The notes under the pieces are model-generated. The model was given only the letters and a program-made list of their open reading frames with translations, ran no database searches and was not told the origin of the DNA. From Brienomyrus brachyistius (Eukaryota > Chordata > Actinopteri > Osteoglossiformes > Mormyridae), in NCBI RefSeq assembly GCF_023856365.1, contig NC_064538.1:10014435-10078434 (forward strand): 64,000 nt of DNA, read 5' to 3'. Positions within the stretch are counted from its first letter, which is position 1; every line of letters starts with the position of its first letter. Shown here piece by piece: positions 34,001-45,616 of the stretch. The position numbers were made by a program, and so were the translations under genes.

Positions 34001-35189
34001 ATTTTTCCTCCTACCTTTTGTTAGATGATGGTTTAAGGTTTTAATTGTCCATTAGGTATTAGGTCATTTCCCTCCTTTTTCCCCAGTATTGAACTTTGTG
34101 TCAGCACTGGGCCTGCCACCACCCTGAATAGCGCAAGCAGGCTCAGAAAATGTATGGATGGATGGATATATTTTGCAGCTTGTTTGTTATTTATTTGCAA
34201 TTTCTTTTTAAATAAAACTTCAAGCCGTGCTTTCCATACATAAAACTAACAGACTACTTCATTCTCTGGTGTTTATGTTAGACTACATAGAGCAGGTGTG
34301 GAGCTGAATTATTTGACCATAACCGCAGCAGCACCAAGAATAACCTGACAACAACCTCCGGCGTGATATTCGTGTTTCTAACATGCCGTGCGCCATTTAT
34401 TTTGGTATCACGCAGTTTCATTTCTTCTCTTTGTAGTGTTTTATAAGGTCCTGCATGCATGAAGCTTAACTTGGTTTAACCTTCCTGCATTTCCATCCCA
34501 AACCCCTGCCATTAAACGGGTATATAGGGAGTGAACCTGAAATATGATTCGGCCCCATTGTCAGTGCTGTACTCATCCCCCCGACTAATCACCTGCCTGT
34601 CGATAGTCTACCTTCCGAATGTTCAGCAGGGGCTGTATGGTAATCACCTGGCCTCCTGAATTCTCAGTTGATTCAAAGCTTTTTTTTTTTTAATTATAAA
34701 AATCCCTGTTAATTTTTAAACCGTCATAGAAATACAAGCCTTGAGCTACAGAGGTGAATCTTTGGTCAACCATTACAAAAGCAGAGTTGTCAATCATTGA
34801 TCGAGGAAAGACCCAACACTCATAGGGAAAATCTTTGATGGGGGTCCTGGAAGACCGCCAGGTGGTGAATAGTCCATAGTGTACCGCCAGTAGGGACTCT
34901 CAGGGTCAACAGCCCTCTACGCACTTGTTCTTACCATGTTAGATAATGCTAAATGACACAATTTTCATCCCTTAAGTGATCTGTGTCAGCTATCACAACA
35001 TATGATTTGTTTATGACCTTATCACTAAATTTTTCAGATTTATGTTATGAATTTGCAGATTCCAATGTTATACTGCAGCACCCCCTACAGGATCCTCTAG
35101 TAAAATGCTGCTATTGCAATTTAAGAAGACTGATCATCTGGGGCTGATTGTTCAAGGATATTTCATTAGCTGCTATACCGCCTACAATT
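31100..35189. other. Intergenic stretch between elf3 and itpr3, part 1
   Basis: No gene supported. A SINE-tail remnant at 34135-34170 (CAGGCTCAGAAAATGTATGG then ATGGATGGA) is the only repeat recognised. The sequence may contain regulatory elements of either divergent gene, but none can be defined here. Confidence 0.4.
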
Positions 35190-35475
35190 CAGACTGGAGA
35201 ATCCACCAGATGCTAATCAGGTTTAGGCCTGGCCAGTGCTTGGATGGCAGATGAGCTTGGATGGAAGCTGGGTTGCTGCCCGTCCAGTGTTCTGTGTAGA
35301 TCCTAGCGCAGTGACATGGACTCTGTGCTGTAAAAATGGCATCATCCTTTGGATGAGATGAAAAGCTGAAATCCTGCCTCTCTGAGGTCATAAAAGATCC
35401 CTGGGCATCTCATTGGTGGTGACACCAATGTCCTGGCTAATATGTCCCCCTGTGCCCCTCTAATTCACAAGAAAC
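35190..35475 (+). mobile_element. 5S-rRNA-derived SINE (SINE3 type)
   Basis: The head preserves the internal-promoter half of 5S rRNA: GCTAATCAGGTTTAGGCCTG then GCCAGTGCTTGGATGGCAGA, compared with 5S GCTAAGCAGGGTCGGGCCTG and GTACTTGGATGGGAGA. The body (CTGTAAAAATGGCATCATCC, TTTGGATGAGATGAAA, GACACCAATGTCCTGGCTAA) matches the well-known teleost repeat that follows such 5S heads. It is not a functional 5S gene. Confidence 0.8.
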
Positions 35476-35489
35476 TATCAAATAAACTA

Positions 35490-35745
35490 ATGGCCATCTC
35501 TGACATTAGAAAGTCACTTCTGCTCTCTACCTGGTTGGTTTCTGGTCGTTCCCAGTGTCTCCTGCTTCACCTTATTCTTCTGTACTGCTGTCTTAGAAAT
35601 CTTGAACCTGGATGCAACCTGCTGCTCAGCGTAGCCTCCTGCCAGTAGAACCAGGATTAAAGCAGGATTTAAAAATGCAGATTTGTTTTAAAATATAGAG
35701 TGGGATCTTAATTCTTTCCACGGCTGTTTGACAGGTACTTCCTAA
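35490..35745 (-). pseudogene. Tc1-like transposase N-terminal fragment
   Basis: About 180 bp (GACATTAGAAAGTCACTTCT ... CCAGTAGAACCAGGATTAAA) closely match 10215-10385 inside the Tc1-like element there. On the minus strand they encode the remnant of a helix-turn-helix region (ISKTAVQKNKVKQETLG). The right end TCTTAATTCTTTCCACGGCT is a decayed version of that family's terminal repeat. Confidence 0.65.
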
Positions 35746-36065
35746 CTAAAAAACTCTTGATGCTATGTATAATTTTATACCTGCTGTGTTACCAGCAAAA
35801 AACCTAGCAGGTGCTAACCAGGTTAGCAATGTGATTTCTAGAGTAGCAAGAGATTGTTGCTAACAACTGCTACAAGTCTCATGGATTAGCAACAATAGTA
35901 AGATAATTGGGGGGGGGGATACAACTTAACACAAAGGTCTGCTTTTTGGGGCGGCCGAATGAATCCAATTTAAATATTGAGAGATGTCTGGCTCATCCCA
36001 CCTGGTTCCTATGCCCCCACCCCCACCATTCCATACATTTTTTTGCAAGGCAGAACATTTAATGA

Positions 36066-36175
36066 ATAATTTGCAGAGGTGGAGATTTTGGGTCCAGAGA
36101 GTACAAATCCAGACCAACATTTTGTTTCAGCCAAACAGTTGACTATAAAGAGTCACAATCAACTGGTTGGTTGGA
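36066..36175. mobile_element. Fragment of foldback hAT-like MITE (GCAGAGGTGG family)
   Basis: GCAGAGGTGGAGATTTTGGG, then TCCAGA and CAACTGGTTGGTTGGATT, resemble the element at 59122-59282. The right terminal repeat is missing. Confidence 0.5.
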
Positions 36176-36623
36176 TTTGTCATTTCTGTGGCAGATAGTT
36201 TGTTGGGTTCTTCACTAAAAGCCATAGGCTGTGGCTTGGTGTGGAACTGCCAATTCAAATTGAATCTCTGAAATGGATTAAATCCTCCATCCAAGCTTTA
36301 GTCTGAATTAGGAAGCATTAGCGAAGCTTTAAAAGTCTATCCGTTAGTTATGTGTTCTGCCTGTAGAGGGCGGTGTTGTTCTGTCAGCTTTCAAACAGTG
36401 AAAAAAAAACTCTATTTACTGTATGTTACTTGGTCAGTTTATGGAGGTGAAATAGAACCAATTAGAAGCCTAAAAGGCATTAAAAAGCCTAAATTAGTTT
36501 AAGATCAATAAGCCCATTTAATTTACAAATGGTGGGCCCTCCTTCAAACGTATAGTTTCTTTACTACATTATCATGCGGCCTACATTCTCTTATACTTTG
36601 TGTATCGCGTACACTCATACACT

Positions 36624-36921
36624 CAGGGACGGATTATGGGTTGTGTGGGCCCCTGGGCAAAACGTTTGCAAGGGCCCCCCCCCCCACCACCACCACCACC
36701 ACCACAATTCAAGGGCCCTTGGCAGCCAAACGCCCTCCCTATAGGGTCAGGGGCCCTTGTAGGCAGAGGATCAAAGAATGTAGGCCCTCTAAAATAGACA
36801 AACGAAAATACATTGTTCATAAGTGTTGCAAATTCTTTTGGGCTAGGGGCCCCACGGGCCCCCTGCACCCCAAGGGCCCCTGGGCAGCGGCCCCGCTGGC
36901 CCGGTCCATAATCCGTCCCTG
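36624..36921. mobile_element. hAT MITE with perfect 8-bp target duplication, copy 1
   Basis: Ends CAGGGACGGATTATGG (left) and CCATAATCCGTCCCTG (right) are perfect 16-bp inverted repeats. Flanks are the identical octamer CATACACT on both sides (36616-36623 and 36922-36929), which is diagnostic of hAT transposition. The 298-bp interior is rich in GGGCCCC words and a (CAC)n run at about 36685-36705, and encodes no transposase. A second copy in inverted orientation lies at 57484-57790. Confidence 0.93.
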
Positions 36922-36929
36922 CATACACT

Positions 36930-39309
36930 TCTAAATGTTAAACACCAAACTTAAAAAGTTTACAACTATTTTTTATGTAAATCCCCAGATGAGTCAACTT
37001 TGTGTATAAATGTCACCATGCTTGTATATAGAATGTATATAAATCCTCAAATTAATGCTAAAGGTAAACAAAGGGAAAACTAGTTCATCTGATCTGAAGA
37101 AAAACAGAAAATGCAGAGCGGTTTGTCTACAAAACTATGTATTTTTTTGTTGTTTTCTAGGAAAAAAAGACCATAGGCAGTTGGGCTGCCTTGTAAAGAT
37201 AGCTAAGTCCAAACTGTAATTAAGCCAAAATGGCAGTATTTCCCAATGTACTGGACTGACCTTTGACATAACTGAACAATACTATCTATTCACAGTAGGC
37301 TTCTACTGGGAGGGGCTACAGTCCATAACTGGCTGGCCCACTGAGGACTTAAGTGCTAAGCAATGAATTGTGGAAGAGACTCAAGAACCGGCAGATGCTG
37401 ATCAAATCCACGTAAGGAATCTGCTCAGGTGCTCATGAGTTTTACTCATAACTTTGTCTATACTCCCTAACATTGCTGCTGAGATATAACCCTCAAACCT
37501 GTAAACAGGATGCGGGGAGCAGTTGTGTGGCTTTCTGTTGAACCCGCACAGCATTGGAATCCGTGACAGCAAGGAGGGTCTGTTTGTCCAGCATCCGGCA
37601 CCTGCATCTGGCCAAGGTGCAACACCTGAGCGATCCTTGTTTGCAGAGTGGGAGGAGTAGAGACCAGTTGGCAAACAGGCCGAGGCACCAGCCGGTTTCT
37701 GATATCAGGAGAGATGCAGGGTCATAAGGTTCAAGTAGCAAACCAAGTTGTTCTGCCCACCAGGCTGCCTTCTCCAGCTTGACCACGTTGAACACTCAGA
37801 AACCTTTATACGATTAGGCTGCCAGCCATCAACTCAGAACACACACCATCACAACCACCAAATCGCTAACTATAACCTTCTTTTTACACATCTCAGTGTA
37901 ATCCTGTGACTGGCATCACAGGTCACCTCTCATCGTCTCAGTGGGAGCCGTTAGTAACAGTGATAGTGAACTCTGTCCTCTTCTCTGGAAACACAATGCT
38001 TTACAACAGCTTCAAAATAAGGTTGGGTGCTTGGGGATAGAGGTTGATCTGCTTGTCCAATTGCAGCTCCTACTCCTATAGCTTCTTTTCCCCTATCAAT
38101 AGGAAGCCCCAGATATTGGAGTGCTGTGTCCCGCCTGTGCCACCAACCAGTTTAAATTCCTGTACAGCCCCAGAAATGCAGCTCACAAACTCCAGTCCTT
38201 CACCAAGAAGATGTTTTTTCTTGGCCATATCGCCCACCAATGATGTTGGCCAGATGACATGTGCCGAGTTCATTGTCATTTACGTTTTTCTGTGCACCTT
38301 ATAATTACATAATGAGAACCTTAAGATTACATGTTCAGCATTTCTTTATGTAGTAATATTGTCCCTTGTTACAGTAGTTATTCATTCAGGAGTTTTGTGT
38401 AATATTACTCACTCAATATTACACTGTACCATTACTGTGTTTACTGATCCAGCAGCACTCTGCAGCATTATTGTTTATTTACTCAGCAGCAGTCTGTTAC
38501 ATTACTGTGTTTACCTATTTAAGGATATCATCTAGCACAATGTTTACTTTTTTTTTTTTAGCAACAAACTATATAGAATAATAGTGTTCACTCATTCAGC
38601 AGTACTCTGTAGAATTACAGTATCAATGTGTAACGTTACAATACATACTCATAAGCAACATTCTGCAGTGTTTGGCCTTCAGAAAAGTTTCAGTCCTTCT
38701 TGAAATACTGTCCTGAGTTGTGTGTAGAGGGATATCAGGCCACGTTTCAAGAACAAATATCTCAGTGAAATCTTGAAAATGAAATTAAAATCTTGATCTG
38801 ATGATGAAGATAATGGAAGGCATTGGACTTTATCCTGGTCTTCATGAAACCCCTCTTAAATGTGTGTAGCAGTATGTATGGAAAAAATGTGAGCTTGTTG
38901 ACCACAGTATCTTCTTGCTGGTTCAGCTTGTCAATGATTGGCATGTTCAATCATAGTTTTCTACGTTATTCGCCTTTAGACATTTAATAAATACGTTTTT
39001 GTTGCAATGGGCACTTACAATTTGCGCCCTGACTATTTGGCCTCTCCGTAATGATTATTTGCTTTATATTATTTTAAAAACTCACACATTAAAGTACTGA
39101 TTGACATTACCTCTTTTTTATTCCTCCTAAACTTTGGTTACAGTGCTGCCAAGTTATGTAGCTTTTCAACTTAAAGGACTTCAGATGAAGCACCTAACTT
39201 ACAAAAGCCAGGTCCATTCTGGAAATTGCAGTGTTATTGCAATGCAAGCTCTGCACCTCAAGGAAACCTAGGACTGTCAGGACAATGGGTTAACATTCAA
39301 AGGGTGAAA
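36930..39309. other. Intergenic stretch with a GC-richer open segment at 37493-37795
   Basis: No gene supported. Minus-strand 37795-37493 is an open frame of 100 codons in a locally GC-rich patch (MFNVVKLEKAAWWAEQLGLL at its start). It has no recognised domain and no convincing splice partners. The rest is AT-rich and unremarkable. Confidence 0.35.
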
Positions 39310-39690
39310 TTTTTAAGATGGAGACAGGCGATGGAGGTATGATATTAAACTGCATCTGGCCCTGCAAGTGGCCCTCCAACTCTGGAGGGGTTGGCGGTGG
39401 GACTGGCACTCCGGCCACTGTAAAACAACTCACAACAGCTCCGTCAAAGCAAGCATGCACCCATTCTGCTCTCCGTGGGAATAGCTCTGCTACAGCTGCC
39501 CGCAGGAAGACTGCACGCATCATGACGGGGATGGGGGAGAATGTTGACCTCGTTGAGGGATTCATATACCTCAGCAGTGATATTCATGACTTTGGTGACT
39601 CTTTCTATGAAGTCAGCAGACGGGTTGGGAGATCATGGGCAGTCATGAGGTTGCTGGAAAGGGGTGTGTGGTGCTAAGATGAAGGAAAAA
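39310..39690 (+). pseudogene. LINE reverse-transcriptase C-terminal fragment
   Basis: Translation gives ENVDLVEGFIYLSSDIHDFG, then DSFYEVSRRVGRSWAVMRLL and ERGVW. This fits the block just C-terminal of the RT palm in RTE/jockey-like LINEs (the ...FxYLGSxI...E...RR pattern). Only about 120 codons remain, and the catalytic YADD is absent. Confidence 0.6.
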
Positions 39691-40432
39691 ATTACATCTG
39701 TGCACCTCAGTCCAGATGCCAAAGGGAAGGTGTTTGAACCTGATATTAGTGTTAAGTGTTAGTTGTTTGACAGGATAACCTAACTTAATTGACAAACCTC
39801 ATTTGGAAGACTTTGTGCGATGCAATGTATTGATGTATGGAATAACATGTTGAAAGATTGATAGAATATTTTCTATTTAAATCCTTTATGACATAACGCA
39901 AAACAAAATATCAAAATGGAATGAGCAGGAAAGAGGCAGACAGACAGAAACATTGGAATGACTGAACATATCATCTCATGGTGCTGGGCGATAGGGCCAA
40001 GAAAATGGATTCCTCCAAGTGAGCCCTACTTTTGAGCATCACATCTGTTTCTGTTAGTCATTTTGGTTACCTGGCTCAGGTCTGCATGAGGTAACATACA
40101 GTAGAATACAAATGTAGGCTGGCAGGTGACTGACCAATAAGCACACAGCAAGAACTCGATGCTTAAATTAAAGTCCTTCAAAATGAAATGGTGGTTTACG
40201 AATCTTATCCTAGCTCAGTGTCCTCCCTGACATGTGTTATCTGGACACCCTAAAGTCATTGATCTTAAATATAACAACTTTATGCTCTGCATTCTAAGCC
40301 TTCAAAAACAAAGTAACGGTTTTATTTAAGGGAAATAGTTTTCTACTGTTGTCGATGTCATTTAATTACTTGAGATGGAATTGCTGATACTGATAGTGTT
40401 GACAGTGACAGAAAAGTTGATAAAAGGTTGAC

Positions 40433-40484
<52 letters not shown>

Positions 40485-43439
40485 TTGACAGACAGTTAAA
40501 CATTATTAATAGAACAGTCCATTTGGAAACAATTGTATGTTGTACAGATGTACTGCTCTTTATGTCCTGTACTCTCCATATATATTAACATATACTGTAT
40601 ATTATCTCTATAACTTTTAATCTTAAAATTAAATGAAAATTTTCTTTCAGCCTTCTCAAAACCATTGGTTAACTGTGGGATGAATATCTAGTTTGTTTAC
40701 AAAGTTCCCTGCAACGCGCTCTATCCTTATCCCTTTGTGTCCATGGAGACAAAGCTTCACAATGTCACCATGGATACACCCTGCTTGGCCAATGAAGCTC
40801 GGTGAAGGCGAGCAACTGAATCACATCCATGTGCTTATAAATCGCAAGAAGGTTTTGTTGTGCTTTCAGTTACTGTAAGTCAATCTTAACCAATATAAAT
40901 GGCTGAGTTATGGAACTGTCTGACAGCTGGGGTCAAATGAAGCCAGAACCAAACATCTGTTCGGTCAGGACAGCTGTACAGAGAAATAGCCTCAAGCAGC
41001 ACTAATAATTCCCTGATGTTCCAGTTACTGTTGCTGTACATTATTGCCTATTATCCATGTCTATCAGCTACTGTAAACATAATAAAATAGGCATAAATCT
41101 GTTTAGGAGCCATTAATTCCACACTACTGTGTTTCAGCAAAGATATGGAAACATCCCAGTCACTATCTGTGCAGCAATTTGCATTCTTTCAATTAAAAAT
41201 ATATAATATTTACAAAGTGATACATTGCCGTTTTTGGATACCTGGGAGAAAATCAGGAGCAGAAAAAAATATATAAGAAAAGTAGCTCACGCTTACAGTA
41301 AATAAGTGTAAATGTACTTACAAGCTTTTGAAGAAGTAAAATGAACAAGATCTTGGATGAATAATGTGACATTTAGCCAGTATGGCTTGACAGAAGTGAC
41401 AACTAGCATTATTTATATGTGTGAATCCAGTTACAGGCCATTTTTGATTAGCGTACCGTTTGGGGGTCTTTATTATGGGAGACTATTTTGATCTGTGATA
41501 GAATGTGACCCTACAGATCAGAATGTGGGTCCCTTACAATTATGATACACAGTGCAATGCTGCCAATAAAATTCCAATAATCAATGCTGTTAAATAAAGT
41601 TTTAAGGCCCCCCCCCTTCAGCAAGAACTTTTACCATTCCACCACCCCCCTCAGCAACTCCCCCCACCCCTCGGCATTGATCACTACACCACTGTAGAAA
41701 ATAGACTCAGACAGCCCACGGGCCTCTGACCATGTTAATTCAGCACCAGCTACGCAGCGCATGTCGAAACACTTACAGCATGTGTTGAACTGACATATGC
41801 GGTAATTTTCGTGTTACTACAGAGTTTACACAACTTCTATCACTATGACTTTTAAAATTGCGTAACATTAATTGATTTGGAATCTATCTATAACATTGTT
41901 TACTAACACTTTGTGGGCATTATAGAAAAATGAATTGATATAAACTGAAGGCACTCTGTTTTCTTGATGTGCAATATTTTCACTTAACAAAACACTGCAG
42001 TGTTAATTTGCAAGGGTGGTCGCTACTTTAGTTGAGGGAGGGAAGCAGGAGTTGTGAACTGACAAAAAACGTTTTAATGGAAAAATGTGAGAAATGTTAG
42101 ACTTGCCCTCTGAGGTTAAGGATGGGGAGCTGTCCCTTCCCAAGCTGATGTGACATTCCTCCTGAAACACCAAACAGGAGCTTTACGTAACATGACAGTG
42201 CGGTGTGGTTTGTGCAGCTCTGTAATAAAGCCATTAATGTCTAGTCTTCTGCTGAAAATTTTGACAAGGACATATGTGTAGAAGGCTAAAAGCTGCATTT
42301 ACTGCAAACTGCTTGTAAAGAAAGAAAGTTAGCTTCATATACACAATAAGTTATTTCATGCCAGAACCTTGTACTGGATAAACAATTATGGAAGATGGAC
42401 AGTTCAATGCACTGCAATGCGTGAGGATGACAGGCACTGAAGGGTTATCATTCGTAGTTCTGTTTTTAACATAAACCAGTAATATGACAGTTCAGGGTGC
42501 TTCTTTCAATCTGCTAAAATATGCTGATAGTACAACTTTCACTCTCTTTGAGGTTTCGCATGGAAGCCTATTTTGATCACGTGTGTTCTCAAAACCATAT
42601 TTATAGAGCAAAAGAGCTGACTTCACACATCCCCATGCACCCCTCACGTTCGTGCCACTCTTGACAAGTGAATGATTTACATATTTATATGCCAAATATG
42701 AAAAACAGGCTTGCTGCCTGTACAGACTGCATCTATTGCAGAAGTGCACACAGATTTGCCTGAGAAGATGTACCTGGCACTTTGTGTGCAAAATCCAACA
42801 GGGCACACATCAGTGTAGCTTACTAGAATGCTAATGCAAAGCATTTTAGCTTGATAGAGCTCTAACGCTTGACTGAAACACTGATCTGAAGCCTGATGAG
42901 GAGTTCAGTCCAAAAGCCAATTTGCATATGAACCATCCAGGACAGACTATCCCAATCTCTTAAAATTATATTGTGATACAATGTCATAAACATATGGAAC
43001 TCATAAAGCACTGAGACACATGCTTGTGTGACAAGATTGAATTTACATTGTTTATTCAATAATTTCATTTAAAGGGTTGTTAGTTTACAAATTTTTTCCA
43101 TTTTTTTGGTCCCTTTCCAAACAAATCTGCTTATGATTTTTTTTATTGATGGTGCATTACTGCCAGAGCTCTGTTGAAACTGACTGTCTTTACTGCCAAT
43201 TGCACCTGCCTTATCTTGTTTTTTGAGGTGAGCCCAAACAAAGATTTCCCCAGTATGTGGTCAGTCATGTTGTTAACCATATGTATTCAAAGTCCTCTGT
43301 TCACTGTTTGTGGATTCAAATGAATATTCACTGTTTGTAGTTTAATTGTATGTTTTGTAAAAGTGCGTTACATCATTTTCCATCATCATATTGAAAAAAT
43401 ATCAGACAATATAATATATTAACAGTCAAGGTTTAATTC
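39691..43439. other. Intergenic stretch, nothing recognised apart from a microsatellite
   Basis: AT-rich sequence with no supportable gene. It includes the (GATA)n run listed separately and a C-rich patch at 41607-41672. Confidence 0.4.
40433..40485. repeat. (GATA)n microsatellite
   Basis: About 13 uninterrupted GATA/AGAT units. Confidence 0.97.
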
Positions 43440-44065
43440 TGGCACTAGAGTTGTCCTTGCCACTGAAGCACCCATCTAGAAGTAGTAGTGGGTCTGGGGA
43501 AAGCCATGATAATGCAGCCCAAACCATCACTGATCCACAGCAGTCCAGGCGCTAAGCCTCTTTGGGACTTCGTCACACCGTGACTCTCCCAGATGTGGGA
43601 AAGATGGTGAAGGTGGAGACATCAGTGATCAATACATTTCACATAGTCCACAGCCCAAGCTTTGCGGTTGACATTGGCATGAGTGACTAAATGTTTGGCT
43701 ATAGCAGCCAGACCATGAATACTGACCCTGAGGAGCTGCGGAAAAACAGTATTGGAAACAGGAGAGTCGAGGTGCACGTTTAATTCTGCAGTGTGTTGGG
43801 CAGCTGTGGTTTTATGTTTTTTTGGATGCAATCCAGGATAGTGCAGGGTCCTCCCATTCAGACAGCGACCTCTGGCGTTCACGGTTACTCCTATTGGATG
43901 TGGTCAGTCCTGTGTGTTGGAATGCCATCATTACCCTGGATGCTGTGCCTCGTGAAATCTCACAAAGACTTGCTGTCCTGTTCATAGATGCACCAACGAG
44001 ATGCTCACAATTTGTCCTCTTTTGAGCCCTGACATGTCTCCCATTATGTTGTGTGGATTGCAATA
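43440..44065 (-). pseudogene. Tc1-like transposase relic
   Basis: The minus strand encodes an N-terminal helix-turn-helix block (CEISRGTASRVMMAF) and a basic linker (RSNRERQRSLSEWE). The paired second HTH follows (LNVHLDSPVSNTV then VSIHGLAAIAK), and then, after stops, the start of the catalytic domain (FTIFPTSGRV). Order and motifs match Tc1 transposases; several stops and frameshifts make it a pseudogene. No terminal repeats were located. Confidence 0.8.
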
Positions 44066-45057
44066 GGTCCTGTTTTATGTACCTGTTGCTCTACTGATTC
44101 AACCATCACAAGCTGCTCCTTTTCATGGAATGTGTGATCAGTAAATACTGATCGCACATATATAGGCGTGAAACCTTTTGGCCAGTGTTTCAGTTTCATT
44201 GTCCAACCCTTGTATATGCATGACACGCATCACACCTCCAAGCCTGCACATATATCTATAACAATTTCTGGTTCTTTCTTCCGTAGGAAATGTCGACTAT
44301 TGAAAGACAGTCAGTTTGTACAAGTCGTAAAAGGGAAATCGCACTTAAATCCGATGTTTGCCGGCCGTCTATAAACAGTTGTTAAATGCATACACTATTC
44401 TGGGTAATGTGTTCGCCTAAAGCACGCATGGTGACATCGACAACACATAGAATTGCACGGAACTGATTAATTACAGTAACTACATCACCGTCACTTATTA
44501 TTTAAACTTCCTCGAAGGATAAGCTACTTTGTGCTTAATCACAACTGCATTTCTTACTATTACTACTACGAATTATTGTTTGGTCGTTCTGTGTACATCT
44601 ACAAATATTTATTCAGCAAACGCTTTTCTGCAAAACGTCTTATGCCGGTCAGAGCATGTAAGTACTGTATATTTAAACCACAAAGGGAATCTACAGAAGA
44701 AAAACACTTCAACAATTAAAGGTTTTGTATGCTGCTTATGTGACATGTTCATCCTTTACAATATGATAATTAATACCATCTAATCGTGAAACATGAAAAA
44801 ATAGTATATATCCATTCTTATATTTACTTATACCTTTCTTTAAGTGCAACTGTAATGGATTTTATTTTCGTTTAAATGCATTACTCAACCAATCCTGCAC
44901 ACAATCAAGATTCTGAAAAATTCATCTGTGGCGGGTTACGACAAATTGCAAGAGCAACTTAAGCATGAATAATGGAATGTCTCTGGTAACTTGGAAGTTT
45001 TAGTTTCCCTTTCGGTGACAGCTCATTGGCAAATGCCCGATTGTTACTGGTGCGTTT
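44066..45057. other. Intergenic stretch upstream of itpr3
   Basis: No gene supported; AT-rich. It may contain distal promoter elements of itpr3. Confidence 0.35.
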
Positions 45058-45474
45058 TCAGTACTTAAGCCGGCTGATCATGGTTTTTGGATGCCCTTCA
45101 TCTGCATTTGTGGTCTGTACGGCAATTACCTGTCTGTAGTCAATCTTTTGAGTATCCCACCTATTTGCATTGTGTACACTTCCTGGTTTGAATACTATTT
45201 GGCCCAAGTACACAGCAAACCTGTTAGGACTAACTAGAAGTTTTTTTACGTTTTCAAAGCTGCTCTCCAAGTATCCGTTTGCAGTTTCAGAATAGTCGCC
45301 TTTAGGTTTGATTTTTGTTTCCACCTTAGATAAAAAGGAAGGCTGAAACTTTGTGTATGAGTTGGCACACAACAGGAACGGGTCGCCAGGAAGAGCGCGG
45401 CGTTTAGAGAGGTGGCGGTCCCACACGCCGATATGTAAAAGTAAACCATCGGTGAATTTCTCGAAGATCTTCAT
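45058..45474 (-). CDS. Uncertain: 138-codon open frame divergent from itpr3
   Basis: Uninterrupted frame from ATG 45474 ([20 protein letters not shown] at its start) to a stop at 45058. It lies head-to-head with itpr3, 47 bp from the itpr3 start codon. No domain, signal peptide or membrane segment is recognised, and I cannot name a family. An open frame of this length is expected once or twice by chance in a 64-kb AT-rich window, so it may be noise or part of the itpr3 promoter/5' UTR. In its favour, the residue composition is protein-like and it sits at a promoter that could be bidirectional. Confidence 0.25.
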   Translation of the reverse strand: MKIFEKFTDGLLLHIGVWDRHLSKRRALPGDPFLLCANSYTKFQPSFLSKVETKIKPKGDYSETANGYLESSFENVKKLLVSPNRFAVYLGQIVFKPGSVHNANRWDTQKIDYRQVIAVQTTNADEGHPKTMISRLKY

Positions 45475-45521
45475 TTTTTACTCCGTTCTCCCGCACCATA
45501 CTTTGTTCCTTGAAGAAAACA

Positions 45522-45616
45522 ATGATGTCTGATTCTGTGTCTAGCTTTTTGCACATAGGGGATATTGTGTCCCTATATGCCGAGGGATCTGTCAATGGCT
45601 TTATAAGTACGCTTGG
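45522..45616 (+). CDS. itpr3: itpr3 coding exon 1
   Basis: Encodes [20 protein letters not shown], then [12 protein letters not shown]. Donor CTTGG|GTAAGT. Two adjacent ATGs (45522, 45525) are possible starts; the second gives MSDSVSS, closer to mammalian receptors. Confidence 0.95.

Noticed and set aside
35190..35310. Possible 5S rRNA gene
   Set aside because: Only the 3' half of 5S is recognisable, with many changes, and it runs into a SINE body.
36623..36934. Glycine/proline-rich open frames on both strands
   Set aside because: They are translations of the hAT MITE and its (CAC)n run, not genes; the same frames recur at 57484-57790.
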